DNA of 64,000 nucleotides from Pseudomonas pudica (GTDB lineage Bacteria > Pseudomonadota > Gammaproteobacteria > Pseudomonadales > Pseudomonadaceae), in assembly GCF_015680405.1 (NCBI RefSeq), contig NZ_JADLJS010000007.1, positions 124,001 through 188,000 of the forward strand, written 5' to 3'. Under the pieces are notes generated by a model. That model saw only the letters and a list, made by a program, of their open reading frames with translations, was not told where the DNA came from and made no database searches. Shown here piece by piece: positions 10,869 to 19,583 of the stretch; the stretch's first letter is position 1, and each line of letters opens with the position of its first letter. Made by a program: the position numbers and the translations under genes.

Positions 10869-12113
10869 GTGAAAACTGCTGTAGCCCCCCTTCCCGTCGA
10901 GCCAGACCCTGCCCCGCTGAACGAAATGTGGATCGAAAAAGGCACACCCGCCTTCATGAAAACCGTGCTGGCGCTATTCAGCGGCGGCTTCGCCACCTTC
11001 GCCCTGCTGTACTGCGTGCAACCGATGATGCCGTTGCTGTCGAAGGAATTTGCCATCAATGCGGCGCAGAGCAGCCTGGTGCTATCAGTCTCCACAGCCA
11101 TGCTGGCGTTCGGCCTGCTGATCACCGGCCCGATCTCCGACCGCATCGGGCGCAAGCCGGTGATGGTGTTTGCCCTGGTCTGCGCCGCCCTTTCCACCCT
11201 GGCCAGCGCTGTGATGCCGAGCTGGGAGCTGGTACTGGCCTCCCGCGCCCTGGTCGGCCTGTCGCTGAGCGGCCTGGCGGCGGTGGCGATGACCTACCTG
11301 AGCGAAGAGATCCACCCGCAGCACATCGGCCTGGCCATGGGCCTGTACATCGGCGGCAATGCCATTGGCGGCATGAGCGGGCGCCTGATCACCGGCGTAC
11401 TGATCGACTTCGTCAGCTGGCACACGGCTATGCTCACCATAGGCGGCCTGGCCCTGGTGGCGGCGCTGGTATTCTGGAAGGTGCTGCCCGAATCGCGCAA
11501 TTTCCGCCCGCAGGCGATGAACCCACGCAGCCTGCTGGATGGCTTCGTCAGGCATTTCAGGGATGCCGGCCTGCCTTGGTTGTTCCTCGAAGCCTTCCTG
11601 CTGATGGGCGCCTTCGTCACCCTGTTCAACTACATCGGCTACCGCCTGCTGGCCGAGCCCTATCACATGAACCAGGCGCTGGTCGGCTTGCTGTCAGTGG
11701 TGTACCTGTCTGGCATCTACAGTTCGGCGCAGGTGGGCGCGCTGGCTGACAAACTGGGCCGGCGCAAGGTGTTCTGGGCCAGTATCGTGGTTATGGCGGG
11801 CGGCTTGATGATGACCCTGGCCAGCCCGTTGGCGATGGTGATCGTCGGTATGCTGGTGTTCACCTTCGGCTTTTTTGGCGCGCACTCGGTGGCCAGCAGC
11901 TGGATCGGCCGCAGGGCTTTGAAGGCCAAGGGACAGGCGTCGTCGTTGTACCTGTTCAGCTATTACGCCGGGTCAAGTGTGGCCGGTACGGCGGGCGGGG
12001 TGTTCTGGCATCAGTGGGGCTGGAATGGCATCGGGCTGTTCATCGGCAGCCTGCTGGCGGTGGCGTTGCTGGTGGCGCTACGCCTGAGCAAGTTGCCGCC
12101 CAAGACAGCCTGA
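10869..12113 (+). CDS. MFS transporter (YnfM/Bcr-like, 12 membrane segments)
   Basis: This major facilitator superfamily permease has about 12 hydrophobic segments. I chose the GTG at 10869 (414 aa) because GAGG lies about ten bases upstream; the TTG at 10848 would add seven residues. The MFS loop 2-3 signature appears as GPISDRIGRKPVMV, and its second-half counterpart as ADKLGRRKVFW. The N-terminal cytoplasmic leader of about 35 residues is Pro-rich. The family includes drug and metabolite exporters, and the substrate cannot be told from sequence. Divergence from a LysR gene suggests substrate-linked induction. Confidence 0.85.
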   Translation: MKTAVAPLPVEPDPAPLNEMWIEKGTPAFMKTVLALFSGGFATFALLYCVQPMMPLLSKEFAINAAQSSLVLSVSTAMLAFGLLITGPISDRIGRKPVMVFALVCAALSTLASAVMPSWELVLASRALVGLSLSGLAAVAMTYLSEEIHPQHIGLAMGLYIGGNAIGGMSGRLITGVLIDFVSWHTAMLTIGGLALVAALVFWKVLPESRNFRPQAMNPRSLLDGFVRHFRDAGLPWLFLEAFLLMGAFVTLFNYIGYRLLAEPYHMNQALVGLLSVVYLSGIYSSAQVGALADKLGRRKVFWASIVVMAGGLMMTLASPLAMVIVGMLVFTFGFFGAHSVASSWIGRRALKAKGQASSLYLFSYYAGSSVAGTAGGVFWHQWGWNGIGLFIGSLLAVALLVALRLSKLPPKTA

Positions 12114-12116
12114 GCA

Positions 12117-12223
12117 TGGGGCTGCTTTGCAGCCCATCGCCGGCAAGCCAGCTCCCACAGGATCCCACAAGGCTCATGACCTGTGGAGTACTTGTGGGAG
12201 CTGGCTTGCCGGCGATAAGGCCC
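12117..12223. repeat. REP pair (TCGCCGGCAAGCCAGCTCCC class)
   Basis: CATCGCCGGCAAGCCAGCTC and its inverted partner GAGCTGGCTTGCCGGCGATA face each other between the MFS gene and the convergent OB-fold gene. GGGGCTGCTTTGCAGCCC forms an extra stem at the left. It marks the left boundary of the T2SS/LPMO block, and no REP element was seen inside that block. Confidence 0.8.
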
Positions 12224-12228
12224 TCGGA

Positions 12229-12576
12229 TCAGTTGATGATCTCGACCATATCTACATCCACCTCCCGGCTCATCAGGTGCTTCTCCACCTCACCGGTCAG
12301 CTTGACCTTGGTCTTGTCGTTGAACGGCGTCGGCGGCAGGTCTTCATCATCGATTTCCACGGTGATAGTGCCGGTGTTGTCCTTGAACTCGTACTTGTCG
12401 TCGTTGTTGATCTTCTTAGTCACGAAGCCTTGCAGCACCACTGGGGTGTCGTCGGCAGCATCGTTGGCCGCAGCTACGGTGGTGACCGACTGGTCGCCGG
12501 GGCCGGTGTAGCCGGCAGCCAGGGCGGCAGTGCTGAACAGAGGGGCGAGGATCAAGGCGAGGTAACGGATTTTCAT
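12229..12576 (-). CDS. Periplasmic OB-fold protein, YgiW/YdeI family
   Basis: This 115-aa secreted protein has a signal peptide (MKIRYLALILAPLFSTAALA) followed by a BOF-type OB-fold domain. Typical family blocks are VVLQGFVTKKINNDDKYEF, DNTGTITVEID and KVKLTGEVEKHLMSREVDVD. Relatives in enterobacteria are implicated in stress tolerance and possibly ligand or metal binding in the periplasm. The gene lies 60 bases downstream of gspM on the same strand and may be read through from the gsp operon, although CAGGAC in the gap gives it its own ribosome site. Any direct role in secretion is unproven. Confidence 0.82.
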   Translation of the reverse strand: MKIRYLALILAPLFSTAALAAGYTGPGDQSVTTVAAANDAADDTPVVLQGFVTKKINNDDKYEFKDNTGTITVEIDDEDLPPTPFNDKTKVKLTGEVEKHLMSREVDVDMVEIIN

Positions 12577-12636
12577 GGGACAGGTCCTGATTCGATTTCG
12601 ATGGAAACAGCCTACCGCTGCTGGCTGAAGCCAACC

Positions 12637-13113
12637 TTAATCAGCACTGGCCTCATCCAGCGCAAACCCCAACTGCGCCTGCAGCCGCTCCCCGACAATT
12701 TGCAACTGCAAACTGCGGACCTGCGCGCCGTCAACCTCCAGCGCATGCAGCCACTCCAGCAGTGGCGCAGGCTCACCCTCGAGGCTTACGTCCACCTGAC
12801 CGGCCCGTGCCTGCAACCCGATAATTCGCAAACCGGCGGCCAGTGCGCGCTCGTTCAGAACAGCGGGTGTCAGCACCGTCACCGGTTCCCTGGCCAAGGC
12901 CGGACCTGTCGAAACCCGTTGCAGATGCCCGGTGAGCTTCAGCTCATGCGCATGGGCGAGCTCGGCCTGTTGCAAGCTCTGCTTGCCGGGTACCCAGGCA
13001 AACTGCCAGAGCAGGACCATGGCCAAACTCCAGAGTGCGGCCATGATCACTGCCCTTCGATCACCGGGTATCGATTGCCATTGGCCTATCAGGGTCTGCT
13101 CAATCCACCGCAT
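12637..13113 (-). CDS. gspM: Type II secretion protein GspM
   Basis: This 158-aa bitopic inner-membrane protein partners GspL in the assembly platform. A single membrane segment lies at about residues 22-40 (VIMAALWSLAMVLLWQFAWV). A short coiled stretch and a small ferredoxin-like periplasmic domain follow. The family is poorly conserved, so the call rests on size, topology and its place directly after gspL. The ATG overlaps the gspL TGA by one base. It is the last gsp gene in the cluster. Confidence 0.8.
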   Translation of the reverse strand: MRWIEQTLIGQWQSIPGDRRAVIMAALWSLAMVLLWQFAWVPGKQSLQQAELAHAHELKLTGHLQRVSTGPALAREPVTVLTPAVLNERALAAGLRIIGLQARAGQVDVSLEGEPAPLLEWLHALEVDGAQVRSLQLQIVGERLQAQLGFALDEASAD

Positions 13114-14222
13114 CAGCGAGTCTCCCTGAAAGTCAGGGTCGCGCGCACAACCTGCTCGGCCTGCCGGGCCTGGTCCATCAACACGGCAGGCGCCCGCTGG
13201 CGCAGGCGCTCAAGGTCATCGAAACCTTGCGCAACCACTTCCATGCGCCACCCTCCGCGGGGACTGGACACGGCTCGCTCAACCGTGATGTTCCCGGTTT
13301 CCACCAATTGCTCCGTGAAAGATACCAGCCCCTCCACGGTAGTCTTCTCTCGGGGACGGAATTCCAGTGCCCTGATCTGTGTGGCCAGGTCACCTGCGAC
13401 AGACTGCTCGGGCGCCCAACGCAGAAACGTCTGAAGATTCTCGGCATGTAGCTGTGCTGTACGTTCCGACAGCCATTCAGCACGCAGATGTTCCGCCAGG
13501 CACACCATTGCGAAGGCCAGCAGCGCTCCGCCCGCCAGGGATGGCCAGGGCACGATAGGGCTTCGTCGCCGAAATGGCCCCTGGCGCAGGTCCAGGGCCT
13601 TGGCCCGACCTTGGATGAAGGTGTGAAAGGCGCTATCGACGGCTTGGTTATGGAGGGTCTGCCCTGCATCAGCAGGTTCGGCCGGCCGCTCCATCGGCGG
13701 CAGTTGCCGCACCAGTACCTCGGCTGCCTGGGGGCCGGCGGCCAGCCAAGGCCCACCATGCCCGCCCAACAACCAGCGCCCCTCGAGCCACAGGGCACGG
13801 GGCTGCTCGGCGCCCAGCAGGTCGGCATCGGCGTGGATCCCGAGCGGGTCGATTCCCTGGCTTTTCAACAAGGCCATAAGGCTGGCCAGAACCTGACGCT
13901 CTATCACCAGAGCCCGGCGATGTCCCTGCGCATCCGGCGGGCCGAAAACCAGATGCAGCGTTTCCAGCGGCGCAGCCAAATAGTCTTCGGCAGCGTAGGC
14001 CAATGTTTCAGGCTTGGGCCGCTTGCACGGCACAGGACCGATCTCGCAACTGCCCAACATCTCCATAGGTACCACCACGATAGCAGGACCGGTGAGCGTC
14101 GGAGCCAGCTCCTCCAGTCGTGCCTTGTGCAGGCTGCCGTCCGCCGCACGCAGCCACACCGGCCACCGCGCATCGGCTGCCGCAACCCCTTCCGGCAACA
14201 GGTACAGCCAATTCTCACTCAT
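13113..14222 (-). CDS. gspL: Type II secretion protein GspL
   Basis: GspL recruits the ATPase GspE to the inner membrane. The frame is open from 14267, but MSENWLYLLPEG at 14222 fits the family start and overlaps the end of gspK by eight bases. The product is 369 aa. An actin-like cytoplasmic domain fills about residues 1-225 (with KPETLAYAAEDYLA), a membrane segment lies near PSLAGGALLAFAMVCLAEHL, and a ferredoxin-like periplasmic domain ends the protein. It would bridge GspE with GspM, GspC and GspF. Confidence 0.85.
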   Translation of the reverse strand: MSENWLYLLPEGVAAADARWPVWLRAADGSLHKARLEELAPTLTGPAIVVVPMEMLGSCEIGPVPCKRPKPETLAYAAEDYLAAPLETLHLVFGPPDAQGHRRALVIERQVLASLMALLKSQGIDPLGIHADADLLGAEQPRALWLEGRWLLGGHGGPWLAAGPQAAEVLVRQLPPMERPAEPADAGQTLHNQAVDSAFHTFIQGRAKALDLRQGPFRRRSPIVPWPSLAGGALLAFAMVCLAEHLRAEWLSERTAQLHAENLQTFLRWAPEQSVAGDLATQIRALEFRPREKTTVEGLVSFTEQLVETGNITVERAVSSPRGGWRMEVVAQGFDDLERLRQRAPAVLMDQARQAEQVVRATLTFRETR

Positions 14223-15072
14223 CTGCTCTTTGCTCCCGCATCGCAGAAAACACACGCCGCACCACACGAACCTGATGCGTGTCCAAATCGATCTCCAGGT
14301 CGCTGTACAGGTACATGCGCTTACCTGCCATCTCTGCCTGCACCTCCAGGCGAAACCAGCGGCTGGTCACGGCCAGCCCGCGCCTGTCCAGCCCCACGCC
14401 TTCCAGTTGGGGCAGGGCCAAAAAACGTTCTACCGTGGGGTAACCCGCTTCGGGGCGCTCGCTTACCAGTTGGCTTGCCACCGTAAGCGACACCTCGGCG
14501 GACGCCGCAAGCAGTAGCGCCGGGGCCGTGTTGATGTTGAGCCGCGCCTCCTTGGGCAACACCACTACCCAAGGCTGCAAACGCGCCATTACCTCAGCGG
14601 AAACACCCGGCAACGTACGCAACTGGGTTGGGTCGAGCATCGGCTGGCCAGCGAGCCCTTCCAAAGCGGGTGGCTCCACCTGCAACGAATGGCACAGGCG
14701 CTCCCAGCGCTTGAGCAGCAGCGGGTCGGGTTCCTTGCCTGCCATCAGGGCGCCGAGGTTCAAGCGGCCAGAGAGGTCCTCCAGCTGCAGGCTCAGTTGC
14801 CCCTGACCAAGGGTGAACGCTCGGGGCTGGGCCCAGGATTGTCGAACATGAGTGACCTGCAGTACTTCGCCAACCTCACGGCGCAAGCTCGCCAGGGCAT
14901 GCTGCTCGCCGGCCTGAGCCAAACGCAGCAAGCGCGACGCGTCGATCTGCTGGCTGACACCACCAATCAGCAGTTGATGGCTGCGCAACATACCGGCTGA
15001 CAGCAACGTGAGCAGCGCCATGACAAGCAGCACGGTGACCAGCGCAAGCCCCTTTTGACGTTGCCTTCTCAT
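14215..15072 (-). CDS. gspK: Minor pseudopilin GspK
   Basis: This 285-aa protein caps the pseudopilus tip in complex with GspI and GspJ. The prepilin leader is MRRQRQKG, cleaved before LALVTVLLVMALLTLLSAGM. As is normal for GspK, position +5 is not Glu. The large inserted alpha domain is present, and blocks such as LEDLSGRLNLGALM and KEARLNINTAPALLL are family hallmarks. The start overlaps the gspJ stop in an ATGA arrangement. Leader processing needs a prepilin peptidase that is not encoded here. Confidence 0.88.
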   Translation of the reverse strand: MRRQRQKGLALVTVLLVMALLTLLSAGMLRSHQLLIGGVSQQIDASRLLRLAQAGEQHALASLRREVGEVLQVTHVRQSWAQPRAFTLGQGQLSLQLEDLSGRLNLGALMAGKEPDPLLLKRWERLCHSLQVEPPALEGLAGQPMLDPTQLRTLPGVSAEVMARLQPWVVVLPKEARLNINTAPALLLAASAEVSLTVASQLVSERPEAGYPTVERFLALPQLEGVGLDRRGLAVTSRWFRLEVQAEMAGKRMYLYSDLEIDLDTHQVRVVRRVFSAMREQRADE

Positions 15073-15659
15073 TGGCTGGTGCCTCCCAGCGGCAGTACCC
15101 GCCGGATCTGTTCAAAACGCCTGGTCGACAGTGTCACCTCCAGCGCCTGCGGTGGCACCGGCCGACGCTGGGCCATTGGCCAGCGCGCCTGCCAGCCGCT
15201 ACCGGGCACGTGCAGACGCCAGTGCAGCTCGCTTACACCTTCGAGCAAACGCTGCGGGCGTGGCAGGCCTTGCCCCAGCGTGCGTCGCTGGCGCCACAGC
15301 ACGCCGTCTTCGAGCCAGTACTCGACAACCCTCAGCTCGCTGCGCTTGAGCGTTTGGCTGCCTTGTTCGCTGGCCAACCAATGGACCCGAGTGCCGTTCA
15401 ACAGAATACCGTAACCGCCTTTGCCCAGGCTCGAGGGCGCATACCCCAGCATGGCGTCGCGCTGAATCAAACTCATGGCCCTACCCAGCGCACGCAGCTC
15501 ATCGGCCTGTGCCTGTCGTGCGTTCTCGGCACGCATGAACACATCAAGCACGCGCGCACTTCCAATTGCCAGGACTGCAAAGATAGCGAGCGCCAACAGC
15601 AGCTCGATCAAGGTGAAGCCCCCCTGGCGTGTCATCCTGCCCGGGCTAGCGCGGCGCAT
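15069..15659 (-). CDS. gspJ: Minor pseudopilin GspJ
   Basis: This is a pseudopilus tip protein. The prepilin motif is RQGG|FTLIELLLALAIFAVLA with Glu at +5. Two starts are possible: 15659 (196 aa, preceded by a G-rich stretch and overlapping the gspI end by 14 bases) and 15635 (188 aa, with a compact six-residue leader). I list the longer form but cannot decide. The C-terminal domain holds the WRQRRTLGQG and LEVTLSTRRF strands expected for GspJ. Confidence 0.86.
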   Translation of the reverse strand: MRRASPGRMTRQGGFTLIELLLALAIFAVLAIGSARVLDVFMRAENARQAQADELRALGRAMSLIQRDAMLGYAPSSLGKGGYGILLNGTRVHWLASEQGSQTLKRSELRVVEYWLEDGVLWRQRRTLGQGLPRPQRLLEGVSELHWRLHVPGSGWQARWPMAQRRPVPPQALEVTLSTRRFEQIRRVLPLGGTSQ

Positions 15660-16026
15660 CCGCCATCCCCAGCCACCCCGTGGCCTGATGCATCACCTGG
15701 CGGTCCGCAGCAAGGCCCACACGCACATGCACCTCCAGCAAGCCACCCACGCCCAGGCGGCGGCTTTCGTGCAGAGTCCAGTGGTGTTGACCGAACATGA
15801 CCTCCAGGCTCCGCTGGCCGGGAGTCCGCGCAGCTTGCAGGCCCAGCTCTGTCAGGTGATTGTCGGCCACCCAGCTAGCCAATAGGCGCTCTCGAACCCC
15901 CTGCGATTGCGCCAGCACATGCTGGCTGGCCGTGGTCACCGCCACAGCCAGCACCGCAAAAATCGCCAGCGCCACCAACACCTCCAACAAGGTGAAGCCG
16001 CGTTCAGTGCATGAACTGGGGGTCAT
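15646..16026 (-). CDS. gspI: Minor pseudopilin GspI
   Basis: This pseudopilus tip protein has the prepilin motif TERG|FTLLEVLVALAIFAVLAV with Glu at +5. The frame is open from 16104, but MTPSSCTERG at 16026 gives a normal short leader and overlaps the gspH end by 23 bases. The mature protein is about 117 residues, the usual size. It contains the WVADNHLTELGL block that is characteristic of GspI. Confidence 0.86.
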   Translation of the reverse strand: MTPSSCTERGFTLLEVLVALAIFAVLAVAVTTASQHVLAQSQGVRERLLASWVADNHLTELGLQAARTPGQRSLEVMFGQHHWTLHESRRLGVGGLLEVHVRVGLAADRQVMHQATGWLGMADAPR

Positions 16027-16468
16027 TGAGGCCATCACTCGACACGGAAACAAGGCGCACATTGTCCGCCTCGAAATGCAGGGTAAACGGCGTGTGCTCG
16101 TCATTACCGTACATCAGCAGTTGCGGCGCCCCACCAGCCAGGGCATGCGGCACAGGCAGCCCATCGATCTCCAAGCGCAGGTCCAGGCCAATATCGCGGT
16201 GCCTGCCGGCTGCCTCCCAGCCATCCTCGGAGGCGTTGAGCAGTTGGTAGCCCTGAGCATCGATGCGAATACCTTGAGTCAGCCTTTCCAGCACCGCCTG
16301 CTGTCGCGCGTACTGGACCAACTGAAGGAAGAGGTTGGCCTCCTGGCTGGCCACACGCTGCGGATCGCGTGCGAACGTGAACCCGGCCATGCCCATCACA
16401 ATGCCCAGCAACAGCATCACCAGAAGCAGCTCCAGCAGGGTGAAGCCTCGAGAGCGGCGCTGTTTCAT
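16004..16468 (-). CDS. gspH: Minor pseudopilin GspH
   Basis: This 154-aa protein is a minor component of the pseudopilus shaft and tip. The leader MKQRRSRG is followed by FTLLELLLVMLLLGIVMGMA with Glu at +5. The C-terminal beta domain includes QGIRIDAQGYQLL. Its ATG overlaps the gspG stop (ATGA), which implies translational coupling. The family is variable beyond the N-terminus, so position in the operon supports the letter assigned. Confidence 0.85.
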   Translation of the reverse strand: MKQRRSRGFTLLELLLVMLLLGIVMGMAGFTFARDPQRVASQEANLFLQLVQYARQQAVLERLTQGIRIDAQGYQLLNASEDGWEAAGRHRDIGLDLRLEIDGLPVPHALAGGAPQLLMYGNDEHTPFTLHFEADNVRLVSVSSDGLNDPQFMH

Positions 16469-16911
16469 TCAGACCAGTTACCGATATCAGCATCCATTTC
16501 CTCACCGCCCGGCTGACCATCGCTGCCCAGGGAGTAAAGGTCATAGCCATGGGGCGAACGGGTTCCTGGGCTTGCGTACTGATAATGCGAGCCCCAGGGG
16601 TCGGTTGGTGTGCTTTTCAGATAGCCTTGGGCACTCCATTGACGTGGCAATGGCGCCACCGTGGGGCGTTTCACCAAGGCGTCCAGTCCTTGCTCGGTTG
16701 TCGGGTAGCGGCCGTTGTCCAGACGGTAGATTTCCAGCGCGGTGGAAATTGACTGGATATCGGTGCGGGCTGCGGTCAGCTTGGCATGGTCGGGACGGCT
16801 CATGACGTTGGGCAGCACCAGCGCGCCAAGAACCCCCAGGATAATGACCACCACCATGATTTCGATGAGAGTGAAGCCGCGTTCGGCGCGGCGTGATGAA
16901 CGCATGGACAT
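16465..16911 (-). CDS. gspG: Major pseudopilin GspG
   Basis: This 148-aa subunit builds the pseudopilus. The leader ends RAERG and the mature protein starts FTLIEIMVVVIILGVLGALV with Glu at +5. The family's calcium-site and C-terminal region is clear: DNGRYPTTEQGLDALV, then GYDLYSLGSDGQPGGEEMDADIGNW with the conserved Asp residues. Length and conservation make this the firmest pseudopilin call. The start may be 16911 or the in-frame ATG at 16905. GspF begins upstream, separated by a single base. Confidence 0.93.
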   Translation of the reverse strand: MSMRSSRRAERGFTLIEIMVVVIILGVLGALVLPNVMSRPDHAKLTAARTDIQSISTALEIYRLDNGRYPTTEQGLDALVKRPTVAPLPRQWSAQGYLKSTPTDPWGSHYQYASPGTRSPHGYDLYSLGSDGQPGGEEMDADIGNWSE

Positions 16912-16912
16912 G

Positions 16913-18118
16913 TCAGTTGACCAGTTGGTTGAGGTTAAGGATCGGCAGCAGGATGGCGAGCACGATGAACAGCACGATGCCCCCCATCAACAGCAGCATC
17001 AGGGGCTCACAGAGGCTCACCAGCAAGGAAATACGCCCTGCCAGTTGTTTGGCCTGAAGGTCTGCGGCACGTTCGAGCATGGTGTCGAGCTCACCGGCGC
17101 GTTCGCCGCTGGCGATCATGTGCAGCATCAGTGGTGGCAAGGCTTCGCTGCGCGCCAGGCAGTTGGCCAGCGTGGTGCCCTCGCCCAGCTCACGGGCGGC
17201 CCGCAGCAGGCGCTCGCGTAGAATCAGGTTGCCGATCACGGCCGCGCTGATGTTCATCGCCTCGACCAATACCACGCCGCTGCGCCCCAGAATCGCAAGG
17301 GTGCTGATGAAGCGGGCCGCTTCGCTGGCCCGGACGAATTCGCCATATCCGGGCAGGCGCAGTGAAAAGCCATGCCATTGCCTGCGCCGTGCCGGTTGGC
17401 GAAGGGCACAGGCAACCAGTGCGATGGCCATGGCCAATAGCGCCAGCGCTGCCAAGCCATAGTGGTTCGTGGCATCGCTCAAGGTGATCAGCACTCGCGT
17501 TGCCAGCGGCAGTTGTGCATGGTCACGCGAAAAGGCCTGCACCACGTCTGGCACCACATAGCCCAGCAGAAAACCCACCACCAGCAACGAGATAACCAGC
17601 AGGATCACTGGGTAAACCATCGCCAGCTGTACCTTCTGCCGCAGGGCCTGATGGTTCTCGCCATGCTCGGCCAAACGCTCGAGCACACCTGCCAGGTGGC
17701 CGGAACGTTCGGCAGCGGCCACGGTGGCCCGATAAACCATGGGGAATGCCTGTGGGTAATGCGCCAGTGCCTGCGCCAGCGCATGGCCTTCGGCAACCCG
17801 CTCAGCCACGCCGCGCAATACCTGACGTACGTGACGCGGCGTACTCTGCTCGGCAACTGCCTGCAAGGCCTCGGTCAACGGCACCCCGGCATGCAGCAGA
17901 GTCGCCAGCTGGCGCGTCAGCAGCGAGCGCCGGGCCAGACTCAGGGTACTGCGTGCCAGCAACCGGGCCATAGGGGATGCCCCCAAGGGGCTCATGCTCA
18001 GCACCAGCAACCCTTGCTCGCGCAATGTTTGCCGGGCCTGGCGCGCACCCGACGCCTCCACGGTGCCTCGCTGGCGCACACCCTTGGCATCCTGGGCCTG
18101 GTAGCGGAACAGCGCCAT
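16913..18118 (-). CDS. gspF: T2SS inner-membrane platform protein GspF
   Basis: This 401-aa polytopic protein contains two repeated cytoplasmic T2SSF helical domains, at about residues 65-190 and 268-390. They are separated and followed by membrane segments (VILLVISLLVVGFLLGYVV and LMLLLMGGIVLFIVLAILLP). It begins with the usual MALFRYQAQDAKGVRQRGTV block. GspF couples GspE ATP hydrolysis to pseudopilus extension. It sits one base after gspE, as in most gsp operons. Confidence 0.92.
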   Translation of the reverse strand: MALFRYQAQDAKGVRQRGTVEASGARQARQTLREQGLLVLSMSPLGASPMARLLARSTLSLARRSLLTRQLATLLHAGVPLTEALQAVAEQSTPRHVRQVLRGVAERVAEGHALAQALAHYPQAFPMVYRATVAAAERSGHLAGVLERLAEHGENHQALRQKVQLAMVYPVILLVISLLVVGFLLGYVVPDVVQAFSRDHAQLPLATRVLITLSDATNHYGLAALALLAMAIALVACALRQPARRRQWHGFSLRLPGYGEFVRASEAARFISTLAILGRSGVVLVEAMNISAAVIGNLILRERLLRAARELGEGTTLANCLARSEALPPLMLHMIASGERAGELDTMLERAADLQAKQLAGRISLLVSLCEPLMLLLMGGIVLFIVLAILLPILNLNQLVN

Positions 18119-18119
18119 G

Positions 18120-19583
18120 TCAGTCCTGCCCTGTCACGCGCAGCAGTTCTGCCACGCTTGTCTGCCCCTGGCAGACACGCTGGACGCCATGCTGGAACAG
18201 GCTTGGTGTATCCACGCGGATCAATTCGAGCATGTCGTCATGAGACGCCCGGGCATGAATCGCCTGGGCCAGTGCGGGCTTCACCACCAGCATCTCGTGC
18301 AACGCCAGGCGCCCGCTGTAACCCAGCTGGCATTCGCTACAACCCTGGGCCTTGTAAAGCCGCGGCGGCAATTCGGCCGGGTGGCCCAGGACGCTGGCCG
18401 TAGCCTCGTCCACTTCATGTTCGACCCGGCAGTGGGGGCAAAGCCGTCGCACCAGGCGCTGGGCCATGATCCCGGCCAGTGAAGATGCGAGCAGGCAAGT
18501 ATCGATGCCCATGTCGGCAAGGCGTGTTATTGCGCCCAGAGCGCTGTTGGTATGCAAGGTGGACAGCACCAGGTGGCCTGTCAGCGAGGCCTGCACCGCA
18601 ATCTCGGCGGTCTCCCGATCGCGGATCTCGCCCACCATGACCACGTCGGGGTCCTGTCGCAAGATGGCACGCAGCCCCCGGGCGAAGGTCATGTCGACCT
18701 TGGTATTGACCTGGGTCTGGCCGATGCCGGGAAGGTAGTACTCGACCGGGTCTTCGACGGTGAGGATATTGCGCGATACCTGGTTCAGGTACGAAAGCGC
18801 GGTGTACAGCGTCGTGGTCTTGCCGGAACCGGTGGGCCCGGTGACCAGGAAAATGCCATGTGGTTTCGCCAGCATGCGCATGAAGCCAGCACGTACCGAG
18901 CCGGGCATCTGCATATGGTCGATGTCCAGACGCATTGCCTGTTTGTCCAGCAAACGCAGTACCACCCGCTCGCCATGGGCGGCGGGCAAGGTCGACACCC
19001 GCACATCCACTTCGTGGCCGGCCAGGCGCAGGCTGATCCGGCCATCCTGAGGCACGCGCTTCTCCGCGATGTCCAGGCGCGCCATGACCTTGATGCGCGA
19101 AACCAACAGTGCAGATAGCTCCCGCGGTGGCGCCAGCACCTCGCGCATGACGCCGTCGATACGCATGCGTACGCGCAGCTGATGCTCGAAGGTTTCCAGG
19201 TGGACGTCCGAGGCCCGGGCCCTCACCGCCTCGCTGAACAAGGCATTGAGCAGGCGGATGATCGGCGCATCGTCCTGTTGCTCCAGCAGGTCGCTGGTTT
19301 GCGGCAAGGCTTCAGCCAGCTGCGCAAGGTCGATTTCCCGGTCCAGGCCCTGAACAACGGCCTGCGCTGCGTCCTGACCGGGGCCGTAGCAACTGGCAAG
19401 GCGCTCGGCGAAGTCGGCATCGCTGACACGCCGCAGGTGCCAGTTACTGCCCACTACACGGCAGGCCTCGGCAAGAGCGGCCAGCGAAGTGCTCTCTCGC
19501 ATCAGCAAGGCAGGCTCAGCCGCCTGGCGGTCGAGCAGGATGCCGTGACGTCGGGCAAAGCTGAACGGCAGGTCGCTGTTCAT
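18120..19583 (-). CDS. gspE: T2SS secretion ATPase GspE
   Basis: This 487-aa hexameric ATPase drives secretion. The N-terminal N1 region is followed by the N2 domain with SDVHLETFEHQLRVRMRIDG. The Walker A motif is GPTGSGKTTTLYTAL, the Asp box and Walker B follow (ILRQDPDVVMVGEIRD), and the His box is LSTLHTNSALGAI. Four cysteines, in CPHC and CSEC at about residues 408-447, form the zinc-binding module typical of GspE rather than PilT. The start overlaps the gspD stop by four bases (ATGA). Confidence 0.94.
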   Translation of the reverse strand: MNSDLPFSFARRHGILLDRQAAEPALLMRESTSLAALAEACRVVGSNWHLRRVSDADFAERLASCYGPGQDAAQAVVQGLDREIDLAQLAEALPQTSDLLEQQDDAPIIRLLNALFSEAVRARASDVHLETFEHQLRVRMRIDGVMREVLAPPRELSALLVSRIKVMARLDIAEKRVPQDGRISLRLAGHEVDVRVSTLPAAHGERVVLRLLDKQAMRLDIDHMQMPGSVRAGFMRMLAKPHGIFLVTGPTGSGKTTTLYTALSYLNQVSRNILTVEDPVEYYLPGIGQTQVNTKVDMTFARGLRAILRQDPDVVMVGEIRDRETAEIAVQASLTGHLVLSTLHTNSALGAITRLADMGIDTCLLASSLAGIMAQRLVRRLCPHCRVEHEVDEATASVLGHPAELPPRLYKAQGCSECQLGYSGRLALHEMLVVKPALAQAIHARASHDDMLELIRVDTPSLFQHGVQRVCQGQTSVAELLRVTGQD

